Shown here: positions 36,149 through 45,101 of the stretch, piece after piece
Layout of the letters: each line of letters starts with the position of its first letter
Position numbering within the stretch: position 1 is the stretch's first letter
Assembly (NCBI RefSeq): GCF_014645515.1
Contig: NZ_BMLW01000009.1
Span: 200,250-264,249, forward strand
DNA: 64,000 bases
Direction of reading: 5' to 3'
Source of the DNA: Oceanobacillus neutriphilus
GTDB taxonomy: Bacteria > Bacillota > Bacilli > Bacillales > Amphibacillaceae
Notes under the pieces: generated by a model
Seen by the model: the letters and a program-made list of their open reading frames with translations, nothing else
Databases searched by the model: none
Told to the model about the DNA's origin: nothing
Translations under genes and position numbers: made by a program

Positions 36149-37045
36149 ATGTTATCAAAAATAAAATCCGGGATAAGACAAAATATAATGTTTTATATTT
36201 TTATTTCACCTTGGATTATTGGATTCCTAGCTTTTTTTGCTGGTCCAACTTTAATTTCGATAATTTATAGTTTTACGGAATATAATTCAATTACTCCAGC
36301 AGAATGGATAGGGTTTAAAAATTATGAAAGTCTTTTACATGATCCCATATTCAAAAAGAGTCTAATGAATACGATTTATTTTATTTTTATTGGAACACCG
36401 TTAGTTGTAGCGTTTCAGCTAGCGACAGCCATGGTATTAAATAACGAAGTGAAAGGAATTAACTTTTTTAGAACGCTATATTATCTTCCTTATCTAGTAC
36501 CTACCGTCGCAACAGTCGTTATTTGGATTATACTCTATGGTAAAACAGGGGTGATTAACCAAATAATAGGTGTTGTCGGATTAGGTCCTTATGAATGGAC
36601 TGGGGATGTGCACTTAATTAAGCCTGTAATTATTACAATGGGCATGTGGGCTGTTGGTAACGGATTTCTGATTTTCTTAGCCGGCTTAAAGGGTGTACCG
36701 ACCCATCTTTATGAAGCTGCAAAGATTGATGGTGCCGGTTCATTTCGACAATTTATTCATATTACACTTCCAATGATAACGCCTACAATATTGTTTAATT
36801 TAATTATGCAATGTATTCAGTATTTCCAAATGTTTACAGAATCATATGTGTTAAATAAGGGAGGTCCGGATTACGCCTCAACAACTTATTTATTAAATAC
36901 TTATAACACTGCCTTTAAAGATTTTGATTTTGGGTTAGCTATGGCTCAATCCTGGATTTTGTTTATTATTATTTTCTTAATCACTTTTGCTATTATGAAG
37001 ACCTCAGACAATTGGGTATATTATGAATCGGACAAGGGGAGGTAG
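36149..37045 (+). CDS. Sugar ABC transporter permease (MalF/MsmF/LacF type)
   Basis: A 298-residue, six-helix permease of the carbohydrate uptake-1 class. It opens with the ISPWIIGFLAFFAGPTLISI helix typical of the family and has the EAA loop YEAAKIDGAGSFRQFIHITLP near residue 190. ATG at 36149 is seven bases after GGGAGG; an ATG at 36119 is in frame but has no site. The locus has no ATPase gene, so an MsmX-type shared ATPase is expected. It acts with the next permease and the lipoprotein. Confidence 0.9.
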   Translation: MLSKIKSGIRQNIMFYIFISPWIIGFLAFFAGPTLISIIYSFTEYNSITPAEWIGFKNYESLLHDPIFKKSLMNTIYFIFIGTPLVVAFQLATAMVLNNEVKGINFFRTLYYLPYLVPTVATVVIWIILYGKTGVINQIIGVVGLGPYEWTGDVHLIKPVIITMGMWAVGNGFLIFLAGLKGVPTHLYEAAKIDGAGSFRQFIHITLPMITPTILFNLIMQCIQYFQMFTESYVLNKGGPDYASTTYLLNTYNTAFKDFDFGLAMAQSWILFIIIFLITFAIMKTSDNWVYYESDKGR

Positions 37046-37049
37046 TCGC

Positions 37050-37883
37050 ATGAAAAGATACCCGTATTTTAAAACTCTTTTTAAATATCTAATACTAATA
37101 GTCGGGTTAGTCATTTTTGCTGGACCTTTGCTGTGGCTTATTTTGACAATGCTCAAAACGCGTGGTCAAACATTGGCTTATCCCCCGGAATGGTTCCCTT
37201 CTCCGATAACATTTGATGGCTTTGTTCGGCTATTTGAAAACTTACCTTTATTTGGTAGATGGATTTTTAATTCATTTGTCGTTTCAACTACTTTTGCTGT
37301 TGGAACAGTCCTTTCCAGTTCTATTGTTGCATTCGGATTTGCTAGAACGAAGGCGCGGTATAAATTTGTATTTTTCTCTATTGTACTTGCAACGTTGATG
37401 GTTCCAGAGCAAATTACGTTAATACCTCTATTCATAATTTTCAAACAAATAGGCTGGTACGATACCTGGCTGCCACTAATTGTACCAGCATTTTTTGGTA
37501 ACGCTTATTTCATTTTTCTATTCCGGCAATTTTTTCTTTCCATTCCATTTTCGCTTGATGAAGCGACCTATATGGATGGGGGAAATCTGTGGACAGTGTA
37601 CAGAAAAGTAGTAATGCCACTTTCCTTACCAGCATTAATGACAGGTTTTATATTTTCGTTTGTTGAGTCTTGGACAGACTTCTTTACACCGTTTCTTTTC
37701 TTACAATCGGAAACAAAATATACAATTAGTGTCGGCTTACAGCTTTTGATCGGTATCCAATCGCAGGATGTACCCGCACTTGCTGCAGGTGCTTTTATAA
37801 GTTTACTGCCAATTGCTGTTATCTACTTCTTTGCACAGAGATACTTTGTAGAAGGAATCGTTTTGTCTGGAACAAAAGGATAG
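37050..37883 (+). CDS. Sugar ABC transporter permease (MalG/MsmG/LacG type)
   Basis: A 277-residue, six-helix permease, partner of the previous one. It has the family start (FAGPLLWLILTMLKT), the PEWFPSPITFDGFVRLF loop and the EAA loop LDEATYMDGGNLWTVYRKVVMPLS near residue 180. The ATG at 37050 follows GGGGAGG. It lies four bases after the first permease gene. The two together form the membrane channel for a galactoside-type sugar, by context with the GH4 enzyme. Confidence 0.9.
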   Translation: MKRYPYFKTLFKYLILIVGLVIFAGPLLWLILTMLKTRGQTLAYPPEWFPSPITFDGFVRLFENLPLFGRWIFNSFVVSTTFAVGTVLSSSIVAFGFARTKARYKFVFFSIVLATLMVPEQITLIPLFIIFKQIGWYDTWLPLIVPAFFGNAYFIFLFRQFFLSIPFSLDEATYMDGGNLWTVYRKVVMPLSLPALMTGFIFSFVESWTDFFTPFLFLQSETKYTISVGLQLLIGIQSQDVPALAAGAFISLLPIAVIYFFAQRYFVEGIVLSGTKG

Positions 37884-38105
37884 AAGGAATTTCTGAAATC
37901 TGTATTTGTTTTGGCGGTTTAGGGAGGTGTTTTATAACGGTAAAAAGCCGAAACAATGTCAATATCGGTTGAAGGATAGTTCTAATAAAAGATTTGTAAT
38001 AACAATTCAAAAGGAAATCTACAAAAAATTTAAGTAATACAATTGTTTAGTTATCAAAGAGCAATTTTTAATTTTAAAATTTATAATACGAGGAGCTGTT
38101 TTTTG

Positions 38106-39425
38106 ATGAGAAATAAACTTTTTTCCTTTTTTGGCGTATTCCTCATTTTTGTTCTGCTTTTAAGCGCTTGTTCTAATAAAAGCAGTAGTGGTGAAGGTGG
38201 TTCAGAAAATTCTGATGCAATTGTCCTTGGTATGTGGGGAGATGCTGATGAAATAAAATCAGAAAAGGAATTAATTAAAAAGTTTAATGAAGAATACCCG
38301 GATATTAAGGTTGAAGTAGTTTACAAGTCTTGGGATAGTTATTGGGAGTGGCTGACTTCTCAAGCTTCCTCGAAAGATTTACCTGATATATTCAAAATGG
38401 ATCCAATGTATTTTCAAAGATATGCCGATCTAGGGGCATTGAAAAATTTGGATAGCCTAATTGAATCCTCCGAGTTTGATACATCAAACTTTGAACAAAA
38501 TGTATTGGAAATTACCCAAAAGGATGGAGAACAGCTTGCACTTCCGAGAGATGCTAACGTGATTACCATGGCTTATAATAAAGACCTATTTGATAACGCA
38601 GGGGTAGACTACCCTGAAGAGGAAATGTCCTGGGATGAGGTACTTCAACTTGCACAAAAGTTAACATTAGATAAGGATGGTAATAATGCATTGAGTTCCT
38701 CTTTCGATCCAGATAGCATTAGTCAGTACGGAATTGCAGTTGATTCTGCTGGTGCAGCGGATGGCGTCTTGGAACCGCAGCTTTGGTCAAATAATGCTAG
38801 ATTACTAGATGATGATGGTAAACTCGCGCTTGATGGCCCAAAGGAAATGGAAGTGTTGAACTTTTTCAAAGACTTAAAATCAAAATATCATGTTGAGCCT
38901 TCAACAGGAGAAATGGAAAAGATTTCGGATGACTCCTTTTTGATTCTAGGGTCAAAAAGGGTAGCTATGTCATTTATAGGAAGTTGGAATATCAATACTT
39001 TAGAGGATGCTGACATCAATTTCGATATTATGATGCCGCCAAAGTTTGAAAACGGTGAGGTTAAGACTGTCGTGCAACCGGCAAGTTATGCAATGAGTCC
39101 CTATACTAAAAAGGAAGAAGATACATGGAAATTATTAAGCTGGTTAGCTGGACCAGAGGGACAAAAGGAAATTGCAAAAAAAGGTCAATCTTTACCAGCA
39201 AACAAACAGGCGTTTGATGATTACCTGCCTGATATTGATGATTTTAATAAACAAATCTTCTTTGATTTACAATCCAAATCAATTGATGATCCATACGGAG
39301 TTGAAGATAAAAGTAAATTATGGGAAGAATATATTGTTCAAAAGCTTCAACCTGCCTTGGATGATAAAAAGGATTTATCACAAGCTATAGAAGAAATAGC
39401 AGAACTCTGGGATGCAAAACGTTAG
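38106..39425 (+). CDS. Sugar ABC transporter substrate-binding lipoprotein
   Basis: A 439-residue lipoprotein of the extracellular solute-binding family 1 (MalE/MsmE-like). The lipobox is LLSACS (Cys about residue 22), then a Ser/Gly-rich linker, and the fold shows VLGMWGDADEIKSEKELIKKFNEEYP and, near residue 125, LALPRDANVITMAYNKDLF. The ATG at 38106 is about ten bases after GAGGAG. It presumably binds an alpha-galactoside or related sugar. A gap of 222 bases separates it from the permease genes, and 350 bases follow it before GH4. Confidence 0.9.
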   Translation: MRNKLFSFFGVFLIFVLLLSACSNKSSSGEGGSENSDAIVLGMWGDADEIKSEKELIKKFNEEYPDIKVEVVYKSWDSYWEWLTSQASSKDLPDIFKMDPMYFQRYADLGALKNLDSLIESSEFDTSNFEQNVLEITQKDGEQLALPRDANVITMAYNKDLFDNAGVDYPEEEMSWDEVLQLAQKLTLDKDGNNALSSSFDPDSISQYGIAVDSAGAADGVLEPQLWSNNARLLDDDGKLALDGPKEMEVLNFFKDLKSKYHVEPSTGEMEKISDDSFLILGSKRVAMSFIGSWNINTLEDADINFDIMMPPKFENGEVKTVVQPASYAMSPYTKKEEDTWKLLSWLAGPEGQKEIAKKGQSLPANKQAFDDYLPDIDDFNKQIFFDLQSKSIDDPYGVEDKSKLWEEYIVQKLQPALDDKKDLSQAIEEIAELWDAKR

Positions 39426-39778
39426 AAGATGCGGCAATGCTTGTGGACTGGGAATCTGATATAATCACAATTTTCTAAAACAATGGAAGTGGAATGAAAA
39501 GATGAAGAAACTGTTTAGATTGGTATGGTAGAACTGGAATTGAATGTTCCCATGACGAAGTATTTAAACTTTATATTGAAGCTATGAAAAAGACTTTAGT
39601 ACTGCTAATAGGTGCATAGACTATGTTCCGTTCAGCATCTGTTAAGAGGGAGACTTCCTTTAACAGATGCTGATAAACCGGGCAGTTAGACTAATAGTCA
39701 TTTACTTAGCTCGTTATCTTAGAAGCAATAATAACATCGAATTAATTTTGTATTTAGAAGATAATGGAGGGGATTTAT
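39426..39778 (+). other. Intergenic stretch with hairpin and possible gene remnant
   Basis: No intact gene. A frame near 39520-39620 carries a protein-like piece (GIECSHDEVFKLYIEAMKK) without a start, suggesting a decayed gene. A perfect 14-base stem, TCAGCATCTGTTAA at 39632-39645 with its complement at 39660-39673, follows. It lacks a T-run, so an RNA-stability or processing role is as likely as termination. Confidence 0.4.
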
Positions 39779-41080
39779 GTGTTGAAAATTTCAATAATTG
39801 GTGCTGGAAGTGCTTTTACACAAGAAATTACTGTAGATATATTAATGATTGAAGGAATTGAAGAAGGAACTATTGCTCTTGTAGATATAGATGCTGAGCG
39901 ATTAGAGATAGCGCATAAGCTAGTAGAGATGATTGTTGAAAAGACCGGAAAAAATTGGACGGTAGAATCCTCCACAAACCGAAAGGAAGTTATATCTAAT
40001 TCCGACTTTGTGATAAATCAAATTGAAGTTGCAGGGCTATCAACTGTAAAATATGAATACGAAATTCCTTTAAAATACGGTGTCAAGCAATGCATTGGTG
40101 ATACGATGGGTCCAGGTGGATTATTCAAAACATTACGAACGTTACCTGCGTGGTTGGATATAGTAAAGGATATTGAGGAATTATCACCAAACGCAACTAT
40201 CTTAAATTATACAAATCCAATGTCTGCCGTTACTTTGGCTACTACAAAAGTAACCTCTATTCCAGTAGTGGGTCTGTGTCATTCTATCCAAAACACTTCT
40301 CACGATTTAGCTGAATATTTGGATGTACCTTATGAAGAACTACAGTGGGAGGCTGGGGGTATCAATCACATGTCCTGGTTTGTAAAGTTACTTCATAATG
40401 ATAAAGATATGTATCCAGTGTTAAAAGAAAAAATTAAACATCCAGACTTTTTGAAAAAGGATCCTGTTAAGTTTGACGCGATGAAATATTTAGGCAGTTT
40501 TGTATCGGAGTCGAGCGGACACTTTTCCGAGTATGTTCCATATTATCGAAAGCGTCAGGATCTCATCGATACGCACTGTAGTACTGGGTATAATGGTGGT
40601 ACAGGCTTTTACGCAAATAATTGGCCGATATGGAGAAAAGAAAACGATCAGGAAATTAGAAAGAAAATAACCGGAGAAGAAAGCATTGATCTTAAACCGA
40701 GCGGTGAGTATGCTGCGATAATTATTGAGGGGATGGTCAAGAATACACCTAAGGTAATATATGGAAATGTTTTAAATAAAGGTCTTATCGAAAATCTGCC
40801 GGCTGATGGTGTGGTTGAAGTGGAATCTTTAGTGGATCAAAACGGGATTCACCCATGTCGTTTTGGAAAGCTGCCTGAGCATTTAGCTGCACTTTGCCGT
40901 AGTAATATGGCCTTCTTTGATTTAGCTGTAAATGCTGTTTTAAATAAAGATAAAGAAATGGCTATGCATGCATTAATGGTAGATCCGCTTTCTGCGGCTG
41001 TTTGCTCCCCTAAAGAAATCAAAAATATGTTCGATGAGCTGTTTAAGGCGGAGCGTGAATACATTGGAGATTTAAAATGA
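39779..41080 (+). CDS. Glycoside hydrolase family 4, alpha-galactosidase (MelA-like)
   Basis: A 433-residue GH4 enzyme. This family uses NAD+ and a divalent metal to cleave glycosides by a redox mechanism. The NAD site is IIGAGSAFTQEI, followed by GDTMGPGGLFKTLRTLP and NYTNPMSAVT. The metal-binding Cys motif is GLCHSIQ, the form found in MelA-type alpha-galactosidases, not CHGH as in LplD types. GINHMSW and DLKPSGEYAA complete the site. The GTG at 39779 (or TTG at 39782) follows GGAGGGG. It overlaps the kinase gene by four bases. Confidence 0.85.
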   Translation: MLKISIIGAGSAFTQEITVDILMIEGIEEGTIALVDIDAERLEIAHKLVEMIVEKTGKNWTVESSTNRKEVISNSDFVINQIEVAGLSTVKYEYEIPLKYGVKQCIGDTMGPGGLFKTLRTLPAWLDIVKDIEELSPNATILNYTNPMSAVTLATTKVTSIPVVGLCHSIQNTSHDLAEYLDVPYEELQWEAGGINHMSWFVKLLHNDKDMYPVLKEKIKHPDFLKKDPVKFDAMKYLGSFVSESSGHFSEYVPYYRKRQDLIDTHCSTGYNGGTGFYANNWPIWRKENDQEIRKKITGEESIDLKPSGEYAAIIIEGMVKNTPKVIYGNVLNKGLIENLPADGVVEVESLVDQNGIHPCRFGKLPEHLAALCRSNMAFFDLAVNAVLNKDKEMAMHALMVDPLSAAVCSPKEIKNMFDELFKAEREYIGDLK

Positions 41081-42039
41081 TGGAGAGGATTAAATCTCTT
41101 AAAAGAAATGTCGTTATTGTGGGGGAGTTAAATGTTGATCTCATTATTAGTGGAGAAGAAATTAAGCCGGAATTAAACCGTGAAAAAATTGTGGATGGAT
41201 TTGATATGGTGCTGGGTTCTTCTTCAGCTATTACGGCATGTGCACTAGCTGCTCTTGGAGTGCATGTTATATTTGTAGGCGTTGTCGGCGACGATTACTT
41301 TGGTGAATTTTGTATAGATAAATTAAATAATAAGGGGGTGGATACGACATATATTCAAAAACTGTCTACATGTAAGACCGGTGTTACGTTATCATTTTCG
41401 ACATCGAAGGATCGGGCGTTATTAACATACATGGGAGCTATCCCTGGTATGCTGCCGGAAAAATTGCCGGCACAGTTACTAAAAGAAGCGGATCATATTC
41501 ATTTTGGATCTTTCTATTTACAGAAAGGAATGCAAACGTACTGGCAACAATTGTTTGCAGATGCACAAAATGCAGGAGTTAGTACATCCTTTGATACAGG
41601 CTGGGATCCAGAGGAAGATTGGAAAGTGGATTTGATTGGCCGTTTATTAAAATATACTGACTTGTTTATCCCGAGTGAAGATGAGTTTCGTAATATTTTT
41701 GGGGGTGTGAGCGATCAAAACATCTTTGAAAAGTTACCTATGGAAAGAAAAGAAATTGCAGTAAAATGCGGGGATAAGGGTGCAATTCTATTCTTAAGAA
41801 ATAAAGTGATCAGGGAAGACGGTTATTCGGTTCATCCGATTGATACTACAGGAGCTGGAGATTCTTTTAATGCAGGCCTTATTTTTGCCTATCTTGCAGG
41901 TAAAAGAGGAACTGAGCTGTTAAACTTTGCGAATGCTTGCGGTGCTCTAGCTACTTTACGGGTAGGAGGTGCGGAAGACGTTCCGGATCTGGAAGAGGTC
42001 TACTCATTTATGGAAAGAAATAAACCACTTCTTCAATAG
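41077..42039 (+). CDS. PfkB family carbohydrate kinase
   Basis: A 320-residue ribokinase-like sugar kinase. The N-terminal VVIVGELNVDLI, the substrate-region GSSSAITACALAALG and the catalytic motif DTTGAGDSFNAGLIFAYL near residue 265 are intact. It overlaps the GH4 gene by four bases and so likely phosphorylates the sugar freed by that enzyme, which could be galactose, a fructose-type sugar or a derivative. Tagatose or ribose kinases are close alternatives. Confidence 0.88.
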   Translation: MMERIKSLKRNVVIVGELNVDLIISGEEIKPELNREKIVDGFDMVLGSSSAITACALAALGVHVIFVGVVGDDYFGEFCIDKLNNKGVDTTYIQKLSTCKTGVTLSFSTSKDRALLTYMGAIPGMLPEKLPAQLLKEADHIHFGSFYLQKGMQTYWQQLFADAQNAGVSTSFDTGWDPEEDWKVDLIGRLLKYTDLFIPSEDEFRNIFGGVSDQNIFEKLPMERKEIAVKCGDKGAILFLRNKVIREDGYSVHPIDTTGAGDSFNAGLIFAYLAGKRGTELLNFANACGALATLRVGGAEDVPDLEEVYSFMERNKPLLQ

Positions 42040-42227
42040 TTTTAATGATGTATCAAATCAGGAATTAGAAAATATAAGTTGTTAGTCAATGTTATTTGTA
42101 TTGGAGCACAACCAAATAGTAAACATCAGTATAGATCCATTCATGAAGGTAGTTAAATAGGAGAAATATAATTTAAAGACGTATTAATCCAGAAATAGAT
42201 TTTTAAAATAAAAAAGGGGACTGTTAA

Positions 42228-42290
42228 ATGAGTTATATTTATCGTTATGATGATGCGCAAATGCCTTTGAAAGTACATGGGGAAATATAG
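42228..42290 (+). CDS. 20-residue leader-type micro-ORF upstream of DUF624 gene
   Basis: An ATG at 42228 preceded by AAAAGGGG opens a 20-codon frame (MSYIYRYDDAQ...). Its TAG is directly followed by the ATG of the DUF624 gene. The tight junction suggests translational coupling. It could instead be the first codons of a lost enzyme gene. I do not recognise the peptide. Confidence 0.35.
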   Translation: MSYIYRYDDAQMPLKVHGEI

Positions 42291-42926
42291 ATGGGCTCCG
42301 GATGGATTGGGTTCTTATATCGTATAACAGAATGGATTACCCGACTTGCTTATGTAAATCTGTTATGGATTTTATTTACTTTGATGGGATTGGTTGTGTT
42401 CGGAGCGTTTCCTGCTACGGTTAGTCTTTGTACAGTAGAACGTCAATGGATTAAAAAAGATACGAATGTTTCTGTATGGATGACATTTTGGAATACATAT
42501 CGTAATGAGTTCTTGAAGGCGAATGCTGTCGGATATATATTTTTAATCATCGGATTGGTTATTTATATTGATATGAGAGTTTTTCAAGGAAGCAGTAATA
42601 TTCTTTTTTCATACGTATCCTATATATTTTTAATTATATTGATTTTTTACATGTTTGTTGGGATGTTTTTATTCCCGGTTTATGTACATTTTGAATTGAA
42701 GGTACTTCAATATTTTAAACAAACATTTTTAGTTGCGATTCTAAATCCGTTCGCAATTGTTTCAATTGCCGTGAGTATTTTAATAACCTATTTTATCATG
42801 TTCTATATGCCTCCACTTCTTATTTTCTTTGGCATAAGTGTGTTGGCGTTTATTACGATGTGGCTCACCCTTCGAAGTATTGACAAATTGCAAGTGAAGT
42901 TTAATAATCGCTACAAAGAAGGATAA
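42291..42926 (+). CDS. DUF624 (YesL-like) membrane protein
   Basis: A 211-residue protein with five or six helices of the YesL/DUF624 family. It begins GFLYRITEWITRLAYVNLLWILFTLMG and has the SVWMTFWNTYRNEFLKANAVG loop near residue 65. Family genes are found in sugar ABC transporter loci of Bacilli, as here, and are suspected to help the transporter, but the role is not proved. It ends the galactoside locus. The ribosome binding site is a GGGGA 7-8 bases before the ATG, inside the micro-ORF. Confidence 0.85.
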   Translation: MGSGWIGFLYRITEWITRLAYVNLLWILFTLMGLVVFGAFPATVSLCTVERQWIKKDTNVSVWMTFWNTYRNEFLKANAVGYIFLIIGLVIYIDMRVFQGSSNILFSYVSYIFLIILIFYMFVGMFLFPVYVHFELKVLQYFKQTFLVAILNPFAIVSIAVSILITYFIMFYMPPLLIFFGISVLAFITMWLTLRSIDKLQVKFNNRYKEG

Positions 42927-43249
42927 GTAATTCTTATGTTTAAAAGACAATTTACAGGTTGATTTTTGCGTGATATTGATTTATTACTATAGTCTAGTAT
43001 TGGCGTTTGGAGAGAGCGTTCCCTTTCTCCAAATGATACTGCTGTATGATAATTGAAAGGAGAGGGTCTGGATGGAAAACAAATAAAGCAGGACAGCTTT
43101 TCGGTTCCATTATTATCTTTAGTTATTATAGATTTAATTGGAAAATTTATTAAGCCTGTATATGAAAATGTATGAAGAAGTTAAAAGATAGACTTATAGA
43201 TTTAACTGCATAAGTCTATCCTTCGCAAACAATGATGTATATTGTTTTC
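42927..43249. other. Intergenic stretch with two hairpins
   Basis: No gene supported. TTTGGAGA/TCTCCAAA near 43004-43030 and GATAGACTTA/TAAGTCTATC near 43190-43225 form hairpins. The second may end the convergent minus-strand gene. Short frames here look like remnants. Confidence 0.4.
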
Positions 43250-44980
43250 TTAAAGAGGCTTCTTCCACACCTTCCGATAATCAATCCGGCCGTTACTGTT
43301 AAGCTGTATATTTTCATAGAGACTATCCTCTGCTTCATATACTCTATGCCCCCGGTGGTTTAAGAACACAATAAAATGTTGCTCCTTTAAATCTCTTTCC
43401 AATTGAAAATAAAGATCCCATTGCTGTTGAGAATTTCTAGATTGCCGTATTTTGGTGAGCTTTTGTTGAATCTCTTTTTGGACACTGTCAGGAAGCAGTG
43501 GATAAAGAGGCATAGACATACTTTCCATAAATGTCAGGGCAGAAAGTAAATAATCATCTGATAAGAAAACCCCGCCAACAAATAAGTCATAGTCTAATAA
43601 TATATTTGTGTCTTGCCATTCCACCTTAGACAGTAAATCGATTTCAGAATAAATGCCGATATGTTCCAATTGTCTTTGTAAAATAACTGCCTCCCGGTAA
43701 TGATTTGCATTTTTTCGTATTTGCTGTGCTGCAATCTTTAACGTTACCTGCTCAAGATTGTCAGCAGTCCGGTTAATTTTATTAGGTAAAGTCATTGATT
43801 TTTCTAAAAGCATACTCTGCGCAACAACTTCACCTTGATCTGTCAGACAAAAATCAGGAGGGAAAATAGCTTTACATAGATTTCTGCGATAATCGCTGTT
43901 CTGTAAAGGTCCAGTCTTTCTGCTATTGAGAATGATAAAATCTGCACCCTGTTCATATTTGAATTTTTTTACCCATGAGCTGTCTGGTGCCTCCAATAAA
44001 AGTGGATGTTTTTGCTGCGATAAAAACTCTTCGGAAGCTGTAATTATTTCAACTTTATCCAGCCAGGGAGATAGGCCATAATAATTCTCAAACCGTTCCA
44101 GTTGAATTTTTTCTTTATTATACATCGTAAGCTGATAAGGTCCGCATCCTATTGGGCTTGAGGAAAAAAGCTTTCCTTTTTCCTTCATAACATCTTCGGG
44201 GATAATAGAAGCACGGTCTGCTGCCAGTAATCTGGGAAACAAATAATCGGACTTATTCAGATGGAATATAAGTGTTGTATGGTTGATTACTTGTATCCTG
44301 TCAAGATTTTTTCGGATGGAACTATCCTTTTCAAAACGAAGAATTGTAGCTTTTACATCATTTGCATGTAATATCCTGCCATGATGAAATCGTACATTTT
44401 TTCGTAAATAAAAAATCCATCGTTTTCCAGCCTCATTCTCCCAGTGATGAGCAATACGAGGTTCAAGAGTGTCTGTTTCCGGATGATACACTACCAGCCG
44501 TTCAAAAATTTGCTGGATCATATGACTGTCATGACGTGAGCTCGCATAGAGCGGGTCCATACATAAAAGGACGGGATAAAATGGATAACGAAGCATATCT
44601 AAGGATGCGTTATTATCCGATAAGATTTGAGTAATCCCAACTTGCTGCTGAAACCAGGTTCGAAATTTTTCCTTATAGGCAGCACTTACTTGGTGTACAA
44701 TCGTAAACCCTTTCTGATAATTTTCCTTTTCTATCCATTCCTTCGCCTGCTCCAGCAGAATAATTTCTTTGTCAAAATGTAATGTAATTGCCGGCTTTTT
44801 TCCTCTGCCTTGAGAAACCTGCCATGTTATCCACTGTTTGTCCGCTAAATGGTGGATAATCGTCTTGGTATGTCTTTCGGAGCATTGAAAGCTGATGGCC
44901 AGATCCGCAATTGTCGTTTCCATTCTATGTTCTGGATTGAAATAATCTAGCAGCTTAGACGCATATTTATGATATTTCAT
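43250..44980 (-). CDS. SgrR-like transcriptional regulator with solute-binding domain
   Basis: A 576-residue protein with an N-terminal winged helix of the SgrR type (AISFQCSERHTKTIIHHLADKQWITW, residues 25-55) and a C-terminal family 5 solute-binding domain (QIFERLVVYHPETDTLEPRIA, RWIFYLRKNVRFHHGR) used as a ligand sensor. ATG at 44980 follows AAGGAG; the longer frame to 45034 has no site. It is divergent from an MFS exporter gene and probably regulates it. E. coli SgrR senses glucose-phosphate stress; the ligand here is unknown. Confidence 0.87.
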   Translation of the reverse strand: MKYHKYASKLLDYFNPEHRMETTIADLAISFQCSERHTKTIIHHLADKQWITWQVSQGRGKKPAITLHFDKEIILLEQAKEWIEKENYQKGFTIVHQVSAAYKEKFRTWFQQQVGITQILSDNNASLDMLRYPFYPVLLCMDPLYASSRHDSHMIQQIFERLVVYHPETDTLEPRIAHHWENEAGKRWIFYLRKNVRFHHGRILHANDVKATILRFEKDSSIRKNLDRIQVINHTTLIFHLNKSDYLFPRLLAADRASIIPEDVMKEKGKLFSSSPIGCGPYQLTMYNKEKIQLERFENYYGLSPWLDKVEIITASEEFLSQQKHPLLLEAPDSSWVKKFKYEQGADFIILNSRKTGPLQNSDYRRNLCKAIFPPDFCLTDQGEVVAQSMLLEKSMTLPNKINRTADNLEQVTLKIAAQQIRKNANHYREAVILQRQLEHIGIYSEIDLLSKVEWQDTNILLDYDLFVGGVFLSDDYLLSALTFMESMSMPLYPLLPDSVQKEIQQKLTKIRQSRNSQQQWDLYFQLERDLKEQHFIVFLNHRGHRVYEAEDSLYENIQLNSNGRIDYRKVWKKPL

Positions 44981-45101
44981 TAGTCCACTCCTTTCTATAT
45001 TAAAAGGTGAACAATAATTATTTATAATGATCACTTTTTATTCATCTTTTCACGATTTACACTAAAAGTAAATAGTAGACAACAGAGGGAGAGTTGATGG
45101 A

